A stretch of DNA of 64,000 nucleotides, taken from contig NC_083710.1 in assembly GCF_033118175.1 (NCBI RefSeq), positions 38,285,501-38,349,500 on the forward strand, written 5' to 3'. This document shows positions 56,486 through 64,000 of this stretch, piece after piece. This stretch comes from Dama dama (taxonomy: Eukaryota; Chordata; Mammalia; Artiodactyla; Cervidae). Below the pieces are notes generated by a model. The model did not search any database, was not told the DNA's origin, and saw nothing but the letters and a program-made list of their open reading frames with translations. A program made the translations under genes and the position numbers. Positions within the stretch are counted from its first letter, which is position 1. Each line of letters begins with the position of its first letter.

Positions 56486-58402
56486 GTATAACTAAGTAGT
56501 TAGGATTTCAAGACTCTACCATTTGTTTTCTTTGTCATTACTCTTTTAAAATTACAAATAGAAAAATCAGCCTTCTATTTTTTCCTTTTCTCTGTCCACA
56601 CTGAAACCCTACAACCTAAGAGCTTTCTAAAGCGATACACCAGCATGTGACGGATTCTATTAAAAGAATCTGACACTTCAGCCTTGCAAACGAGCGTCAT
56701 GAAAAATGCATCTCCACTTTGCTTGTACATGTTTTTCTTGACTGTGCTGCACTTTTCTTGGGAAGCAGTACGTTTTTCTTTTGTGGATCTTCTCTGCCTA
56801 GAGAGGAAAACAAACACAAGAGGACTCATGAGAAACTGCTATGCACGGAAAAGGGGGCGGATGCTGAATACTGAAAGCAGATCACCCTTCATTGGTCTGA
56901 GAAAGCTCGGGTGCCCTTGGCTTAGTCTTGGCAGGGGAGTCAAGGCTGGAAAAGAGGAGGGAGATGGATTTCAGTGGGGATCCACCCACAGCCGCCCGGT
57001 AAACTGACCTGTGGATCACAGGATAGCTCCACAGCTGTGGAGACGCGCCCTGGAGGCCCTCCCTGGGCCCGAGATGCTTACCTTCCTCTGGTTTGTCTCC
57101 TTCTTGGACTCTCTGATCTTACATCTATAAAATCCCTGGTTCTGGAGCAGCAGTTGCAGGACTGGAAACCCTGAATTCCCCACCCAGGTCCAGGGAGTTT
57201 CCGCCACTCCACAAGCCCGTTATTCCCTAACTTTATCCATGCATTCTTCTCCCAAGAGATATTTATTGAGTCTTTACTAGAAGAAACATTTTTGGGGGGA
57301 TAGAGATGCCATTGTGAGCAGAGCCTTCCTCTCACTGGGCCAGTGGCCAGCGTAGGGAGTCAGATGGTTATCAGACTTCATGAGTGAACATAAAGTCACA
57401 GACTGCTCTTGGGATGGAAAAGGGTCTCGTGGATTCAGGCAACCTCACCTGGGTTGAGAGGGAGCTATGGTAGTGGGGACATGAGGAAGGACAGGTGAGC
57501 AGGGCCAACACCACCACTGGCCTAGGGAGCTGCCCCTGAGCCGGCGGGACGCCCCGCCCCTTGTGGCCCTGGGGTCCCCCTGCTCCTCCTGAGGAACTGT
57601 CCTAGACTCACCCAAACCAGGCTAGTCACTCTCCCCCAATTCCATCCAGCCACTAACAAGCTTATCCTGAGCACCCGCTACTTGTCAGGTTCTGCCTGGC
57701 ACCAGATGATGGGGTGAAGAACAGCACAAGGGCCTCTCCCGATTTAAGTGTGGGTTTATTATCATCCAGGGATGGGGAGCCCAACAGATCCAGAGACAAT
57801 GGCTACTGGAAACACAGCTGTTCCTCACTGTCCTTGGGAGGAGGGGACATGGCACACGGGGCCCTATGGGGGAATACGAGGGTCGTGGGATGCTGAGGGT
57901 GTGGAAGAACGTGGCCAAGAGCCTTTACTGTGCAGAGGAGGGACATGGAGGCAGGGTGAGCAGCTCAGGACAGGTTGTTCTGAATAATCTCTGTGGGTTC
58001 TGGGGCGCAGGGACTGTCCTGAGTGGTCTGGTCCCGGGCAGATGGGGTGATCAGGGCGGGGGACTAGCAGCCAGAGGGTGAGCCATGGGGTGTAGCCTAT
58101 GAAAGATCCCTCCTCTGCCAGTTCCAGTGACTCACCAGCCTGAGAGGGGAGTCCCCGCAGGGTCAACAATGCCCAGGTGTCCAAGCAACAGAATAAAAAG
58201 ACACGGATGAGTGCACACTCCCAAGGCTTAGCTGTTGAGGGGACAAGTAACAAAAGCTGCCCTGAACTGGGTGCCTAGCCCGTATCTCAGGGGGTTCAGG
58301 GTCCTTGGTGGAGCAGAGGTCAGGATCGAGCTCTGAGGGATGAGCAGGAGTTGGTCAGGGAACCAGGGTCGTGCTTGTGGGTGGAGGAAGCACGCAGGAC
58401 AG
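56486..58402. other. No gene seen; two weak L2-like remnants
   Basis: 57235-57340 (AGATATTTATTGAGTCTTTA) and 57635-57715 (CTTATCCTGAGCACCCGCTA) resemble antisense L2 3' ends, at low certainty. The rest is unassigned. Confidence 0.35.
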
Positions 58403-58639
58403 AGATGTGGGGTGAAAAGTGAAAGGGTTAGTCGCTCAGTCGTGTCTGACTCTCTGTGACCCCATGGACTATTGCCACCAGGCACTCCTGTCCATGGGAT
58501 TCTCCAGGCAAGAATACTGGAGTGGGTTGCCATTTCCTTCTCCAGGGGATCTTCCCGACCCAGGGATCGAACCCAGGTCTCCTGCATTACAGGCAGACTC
58601 TTTACTGTCTGAGCAACTGGGAGAGAACCAAGATGTGGG
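58403..58639 (-). mobile_element. Bov-tA SINE with 9-bp target-site duplication
   Basis: The SINE is at 58412-58630 in antisense: tail GTGAAAAGTGAAAGGGTTAG, body AAGAATACTGGAGTGGGTTG, head end CTGAGCAACTGGGAGAGAAC. AGATGTGGG occurs at 58403-58411 and 58631-58639. Confidence 0.94.
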
Positions 58640-59879
58640 TAGGAGAGGACAATCAGGTAAAGGAAACCCCGGGATGTGAGAAGAACACCACAGGACAGTG
58701 AGGTCAAACCATGAGGACTCCCAGCTCGACCCTGAGGCCAGCAGGACCCTAAGGAGGGTAGAAGGAGGAATGTGATGTGTCCAGTCATGCATTCCAGTGT
58801 TTGGAAGGGAGCTGAGAATCCCAGACAAGCCTGAGAAAACTCGAAGCTGTCATATGGTCCAGAGATGCTCTTTAAGGGGCAAAGATATTCTTCATTATGT
58901 CATTCCCACTTCTGATCAGAACACAGATGAGATGGCTAGCACTCTTGCAGTCATCTTAGGCAATGAGGAGATTTTTAATCAAGGCAGAGGTTTAGAAAAA
59001 GTCTGGGTTCCTGAAGGCTACGGCAGCATGTCACAATCCAGGACTCCCTTTCTCTGGACTAATTTACAGGAGGAAAAAAGAAAATTTGTATATCCTGTCT
59101 TACTGACCTTTTCAGGTATTTGTAACTCATAGTTAACCCTAATCTCAAATGATATAGGTACCATAATAAGCTGTCTTTGGTTTTGTCTCTGAACAGAAAC
59201 AGCTATGGAAGAGTAAAGTGGATATGTGTTCATAAAGAATCTCAAAATAACATCAATAAGTGTAAAGTGGGAAGAAATGGGGAAATGACCAAGTCTAACC
59301 TTTAGAAAAGTTCACTCCACTTTGTCAGAATCTTTCAAGATGAAGTAGATATTTCAAAAATCTCCCCAGAAGAAAATAGTAAAGAAATCTCACTTTTACA
59401 TTTTTTTAAAAAAGATCAATATTCACTTTATTTGTTTAACCAACCTTTACTACAAGACTGGTTATTGTAAAAAAAATTTTAATTCAGCTCCCTTAAAATG
59501 CATTTTAGAGCAAATTTGCTCAAGGCAATTCTTAGGGAAGCCGGAAAAACCATGTCATTTTCCTGAATCTACTTGAAAAAAAAAAAACTGGGTGAATTTA
59601 ACTTGCCTTCTTTTCCCACAAAATTCTTTTTGGACTAAGACAAAGTATGGAAAATTACTATGAAGTGTTTGATCTTATGAGAAAGAAATAGACTTGTGAA
59701 TAAAGTGCAAAGTACACATCAGACTTCAGGGATGAAAGCTGTAAAATGCATTTTTTTTTTTTTTTAAGCCAGCCCTTACCTGGAAGCTTTAAAGAAAACT
59801 TTGAAGGTAGCATACTTGTACCTACCTTTGAAAGATGTAGTCATTTTCTAAAAACAAAAGCAAAATCATCTTTATCTAC
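58640..59879. other. No feature recognised
   Basis: Unassigned. Contains T15 at 59751-59765 and A13 near 59577. The 111-codon frame at 58797 has no domain. Confidence 0.45.
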
Positions 59880-60210
59880 CTGCTAGGGACCGACTGTGTC
59901 TCCCACAGTTCATAGTGGGAGCCCTAAGCCCTGGCCAGACTGTATTTGGAGACCTGGTGTCTCCAGAGGTCATTAGTGAGATTAAGTGAGGTTATAAGGG
60001 CAGGGCCCTAATCCAGTAGGCCTGGTACCTTTATAACAGGAAGAGACCCAGGGATAGGTTTGCAGGGCAAACAAATGCCGCGTAGGACACGGCAGGAAGG
60101 CGGCCGTCTGCACACGAAGGAGAGAGGCCTCAAGAGAAACTGGCGCTTCAGATTCCACGTGTGCCACCCTGAACCCATGACCCCGCCTTCCCACTCCCAG
60201 CAGAAACCTG
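59880..60210 (+). mobile_element. Old LTR-like remnant
   Basis: ACTGTATTTGGAGACCTGGT, GATTAAGTGAGGTTATAAGG, GGCAGGGCCCTAATCCAGTA, CCTTTATAACAGGAAGAGAC and GGAGAGAGGCCTCAAGAGAA follow the order of a common old mammalian LTR-like repeat. The family name is uncertain and the 3' part is lost. Confidence 0.5.
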
Positions 60211-62149
60211 CTCCTCGCCACCCCACTGCTAGTGGCCCCCCATGGTCCAACTGCTCCAGCCCCTCAGTCACCCAGGTGGGGACCTAGGAGCCGGCCTCAG
60301 CTCCTCCCCTGCTCCCCACATCCAAATCATCACCAGGTCCAAACACTTTCTTCCTAAAAAGCTGTTAATTCCACTAACTTTCTTTCATGGGCACCTCCCC
60401 AGGCTTTCTGTGGCTGCCGGTGTCTTTGTCCTGGTCCCCACTGACATCACCAACACAGGAAGTTAGCCTGGCCTCTTCCTGCTCTGCAGCCAGGAAGAGA
60501 TTCTGGGAAAGCATCTGTGGTCACCCCCCCAGCCCCCCAGCTTCTCCCCGAGCCCCCCCAGAGTGCCTCCTTCCTTCCCCACTGCACTTAGAACCCAGTC
60601 CACAGCCCTGCACTCGCCCCACGAGATGCCACACAAACAGGAGCCAAGCCATCCTTCCCATCCTGCTGGCCTTGGGCACTCTGGGACCAGGACACACACA
60701 ACTTTATTTCATTCTCAGTTTTACTTATGTTGTACTGATTTTATGGACTAACAGTGTTGTTTCTTTCTCATGTGTTGCTAATATTCCCTAGATTCTGGCT
60801 TTAAAAACTGAAAGAGCCCTGTTCACAGCACCACTCTGCCAGGAGCCCACAGGTAACTCCCCAGAATTATTCCTGACACCGTGGCCCCCTGGGTGAGACT
60901 CCGCCCCTGGAGTGCCCTTCTGGCTGGACCGTGCCCGGGTGAATGGTCAAGGCTGCAGGAGAAGTCCTGAAACCGGTGGCTGGGTGTTAGAAATCGCCAC
61001 TAATTCAAGACAGGAAAAGGCAGACACCCCTTTTGATGAGAGCACTGCAATTTCAGGCAAGTGGCACGACAGAGCTCCCTTCTGAACTTCTGTGAGTTTT
61101 ATTCAAAGCAGACGGCGGCTACACGTGAGGACCGGGCGCCTCCGAGCCTAATTTTAGCTCCAGCGCATTCAGGGCGGCTGAATAGGCCCCGTTCTCATTA
61201 CTGGAGCATTTCTGTTCACACGGCGATGCATTCAGGTCTCTTTTATGTAGAATTCGGGCCACATAGAACCAGACATGGTCCCCCCACCATTCGCTCTCCA
61301 CCTCCAGGCTGCACTTTGCCCCAGGGAGCGGGCAGGTGGAGGCCCCAGAAGGGGGGACCCAGTGGAGGAGAGAGGTTGGGTGGGCAAGCAGCCGTCTGTA
61401 TCCCTCCAAGGAGCAGGCCCAGGAACGAGGGGGGCAGGGGGTGATGGGTGAGCTTAGATACCTTGTTATCCCTGCATTTTCACTTATATGTTCTAAGAGG
61501 AGAGACCAGCTTCTCTCACCTTTCCTCCTGCCAACACTCAACCAAGTGACATGGCAGGCATCTGAAAACTTAACGGCAGGGCGGGCCTGGCTATGCTGAC
61601 ATCCTGGTACCAAGCGAGCACCTCCATCCAGAGATGACATCTTCAGGCTGGAGAGCAAGCAGGGCAGGCGTTCAGCTGGCAGACTCATCACCCAGGGGCT
61701 CAGTTTACTGCCTGGAGTCCAAAACACGTATCCGTCTGCTCTCACATCTCCCAGGGCTGGAAATTCCAGGGAGGGCACTGGATGGCATGGCCTCCCTCAC
61801 ATCTCAGTGAGGCTTTGCTGTCTCATGGCCGAGCAGGCGCTTCCAAGTCAACCAACCTTCGGTTTGAACGTGAGCCCTGCCCATTCAGAGCACCGTGACT
61901 GTCCCTCTGCTAGTCTGAACCTTCCGTCCTCTCTGTAATCAGAGAAAAACCCCCACTTTGCAAATGACAGTGTGGCAACTCAGAGAAGGAAAGGATGCCA
62001 GGCAGCTCCAAGATTACCTACCAGACCAGAAGCTACATCATACAGGTAAGGAAATTCAAGATCAAATTCTAAACTTCGGTGCCTTAGGATAGTTTTTATT
62101 TTAACAGAGCAAATTTTTCTTAACATTTCCTATACGTTGTCAGCAAGAT
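60211..62149. other. No gene supported; one long unexplained frame
   Basis: A 219-codon minus-strand frame (61119-61778) is the longest open frame in the window outside a transposon. It shows no known domain and sits in GC-rich DNA. 61060-61290 looks like possible conserved noncoding DNA by composition only. Confidence 0.35.
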
Positions 62150-62228
62150 TCACTCATTCATTCCCTCAACAAGTACTTATTGGGTGCCAGCTATGCACCG
62201 AGCAGGGCTCTTGGTACTTGGGGTGTGT
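62150..62228 (-). mobile_element. L2-like remnant
   Basis: CATTCATTCCCTCAACAAGT, ACTTATTGGGTGCCAGCTAT and GCACCGAGCAGGGCTCTTGG match the familiar antisense L2 3' end text. Confidence 0.55.
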
Positions 62229-62288
62229 GAAGTAGCGTGTGTAATGACCTGGCCCTCCGGCGGGGGTGGAAGAGCCCAGATTTGTGGT

Positions 62289-62408
62289 GTTTGCCAGTGA
62301 CTGGCAACTCACTCCAGTATTCTTTTCTGCAGAATTCCAAGGAGAGAGTGTCTGCTAGGCTACAGTCCATGGGGTCTCATAGAGTCAGACACAACTGAAT
62401 CAACTTAG
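62289..62408 (+). mobile_element. Bov-tA SINE, 5' truncated
   Basis: CTGGCAACTCACTCCAGTAT, TAGGCTACAGTCCATGGGGT and GAGTCAGACACAACTGAATC are the body and tail. The tRNA-like head is missing. Confidence 0.9.
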
Positions 62409-62713
62409 CACGCATACATACCAGTAACCATGGTATGCACGTCCCCCAATGACCAACTTTAAACCACCAATGACAGGAAAGGCTAGAAAGTGATACCCAC
62501 AGAGGGCTCTGACTCCAGCACAGAAACAGGTAAACTGATTAAAAAAAAAAAACCTCCCCCATCCCATCCACCCACAGAAGCCTCGTTTCCCTTCCCGTTT
62601 GCAGACAAAGTGGACCCAACACACCTCCCCCACCAAATCTCTCTTGAAGAAGTTTTCAGGAACAAAGCAGTTTCATAAAGTGGAAACTTTAGGTTATTGC
62701 TAGTGTTATCATT
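62409..62713. other. No feature recognised
   Basis: Unassigned. Confidence 0.5.
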
Positions 62714-62788
62714 GGCTTCCCGGGTGGCCCAGTGGTGAAGAATCCGCCTGCCAATGCAGGAGAAACAGGAGACGTGAGTTTGAGGCAT
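62714..62788 (+). mobile_element. Bov-tA SINE head only
   Basis: TTGGCTTCCCGGGTGGCCCA, GTGGTGAAGAATCCGCCTGC and CAATGCAGGAGAAACAGGAG form the tRNA-like head with its A- and B-box region. The body is absent. Confidence 0.88.
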
Positions 62789-64000
62789 TGCTTGCTTTTG
62801 TTTTTCTCCAGGAGACATCAGTGTCGGCTCCTGCCCAAACCTTCCTTACACAAGGAGGGTCAATGCTCATTTAAATACAGAAACAAAAACCCAGCAAAAA
62901 AGAAAGGGTAGAAAACGACAGTGCTCCCACACTGAGGGTGGCTTACTTTCCCTCCTCTGGTCTTTCTGAAGCAGAGGGAACCCCAGCCTGGAGGAGGGAC
63001 ACCCTGCCTGGGATCCTGGTCTGGGCACAGCTGGCCTGTGGATGAGCCGTCCCAGATGCCCCGGGTCCCTTTTCTTTCCTGGGAGCCTGTGCAGTTAACT
63101 GGCAGGTGTGGGATCCAGTGCAAGGGCCACACCTCCCCTGAAAGAGGTTCCCAAGGTCCAGAGTGGGTAAGGGCAACCCCCCGCCTGGTGAAGGTTTACA
63201 GCTCCCGGGCACAGCTCCCTGACGGCACTAAATGTTTCCTGGACTGTCTATTTTAATAAGAAGCAGTAAAAACAGGGGAGAAAACAAATAGGACAGACTT
63301 TCTGCCAGTCTGGGGACCTGCAGCTCTCCGTGTGACCATGCTTCACTTACAACACAGGCCTGGTCCCCCAAGGAAGCAGGGTCAGGCCCAGGGGCCCCTC
63401 TGGCACATGTGGCTTTTCTAACAGGACAGACCAGAGCAAACATACCGGCCAGTGTGGCCCAAGGTTGCTGGCCGCCTCGGGGTGGACAGACATCCAACGG
63501 GATGATGAACGGGTACCACTCGAGGGGCCGCTCAGCCACAGCCTGGATGGCAACTTCGGCCTGTGGACGTGGTGATCGTGGTGAGAAAACCAGGCTGTCC
63601 AGGTGCAGGTGAGATCTACAAAGTGAGGAACTGCAGGCAAGAGGCACCACGGCGCCCATTTCTGCTCCCAAGGGCCTCGGGGAATCCGGGGGGCAGAGTC
63701 ACCAAGTAGCCGACCTCGGGGACGAGTGAAAGTGCTGGGCAGCCCTCAGCGGATCGAGGACCATGGGCTCATGTGACCCTGTCGGACACGCACCTTCGTT
63801 TTTCCTCACCGCGGAAATTTTACAGCTTTGGAGAGACGAGTTAACGTGTAGAAAGTGTTAGCTGTGCCAAGAATTCCACCCACAGACAGGCCCACGGTGT
63901 CCCTCAGACGGCATCAGTCATTGCCCTGTGGTTGTGGACGCGTTGGGGCAGGTGACACCATCCATAAGCTCATCTCAGCATTCCTTCTCTGCTCTCCACA
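62789..64000. other. No gene seen
   Basis: GC-rich. Overlapping frames on both strands (for example 63228-63671 minus, 147 codons) have no recognisable domain. Confidence 0.4.

Noticed and set aside
62714..62788. tRNA gene-like head sequences in this and all other Bov-tA and CHR SINEs
   Set aside because: They are SINE heads with the tRNA-like fold decayed and SINE body or tail attached. No independent tRNA gene was seen.
1..64000. An undescribed multi-gene system or operon
   Set aside because: The sequence is ruminant repeat-rich nuclear DNA. No cluster of host genes is visible, so I do not claim one.

Overview
This window looks like nuclear DNA of a ruminant, most likely a bovid. The evidence is the repeat content: Bov-tA tRNA-derived SINEs, BovB (RTE-type) LINEs, ruminant L1 3' ends, CHR-type cetartiodactyl SINE heads, a mariner copy, and older mammal-wide repeats (MIR, L2, MaLR-like LTR, a hAT-like MITE). 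It contains no bacterial or phage organisation. I found no host protein-coding exon, rRNA, tRNA or other RNA gene that I can support. All long recognisable reading frames belong to decayed transposons. The window is best described as intergenic or deep intronic DNA.

Layout. 1-1339: mariner element cut by the window edge, its transposase interrupted by a 41-bp-period minisatellite grown from its own coding sequence. 2-8.3 kb: CHR and Bov-tA SINEs, a twin-primed (inverted) L1 with a BovB nested in it, and an L1 3' end split by a SINE remnant. 9-17.5 kb: scattered SINEs, L1 3' ends in antisense, a BovB fragment, two Bov-tA copies with clear target-site duplications, and a MaLR-like LTR. 18.1-19.7 kb: a young BovB with an inverted 5' end inserted in an older BovB. 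21.3-26.4 kb: SINE pair sharing one target motif, L1 3' ends, a (GT)20 microsatellite, MIRs. 26.97-30.5 kb: the main structure, an older BovB 3' end followed by a BovB whose 5'UTR and endonuclease half is inverted against its reverse-transcriptase half, bounded together with a Bov-tA by a 13-bp direct repeat. 31.5-35.8 kb: a 5'-truncated L1 with poly(A) sitting in one copy of a roughly 185-bp inverted duplication whose other copy preserves the unfilled site.

36-64 kb is lower in repeats and richer in GC in places. It holds a second twin-primed L1 (38.95-39.42 kb), an internally deleted L1 (43.2-43.6 kb), an older L1 (49.2-50.5 kb), a hAT-like MITE (51.4-51.7 kb), a few SINEs, an LTR-like remnant near 60 kb and long unique stretches, some of which look like possible conserved noncoding DNA by composition only.

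No genes work together here. The biology on view is retrotransposition: target-primed insertion, 5' truncation, twin priming, nesting, and parasitism of BovB by Bov-tA. All family names come from recognising the sequence by eye, and boundaries are accurate to roughly 5-20 bases unless a target-site duplication fixes them.
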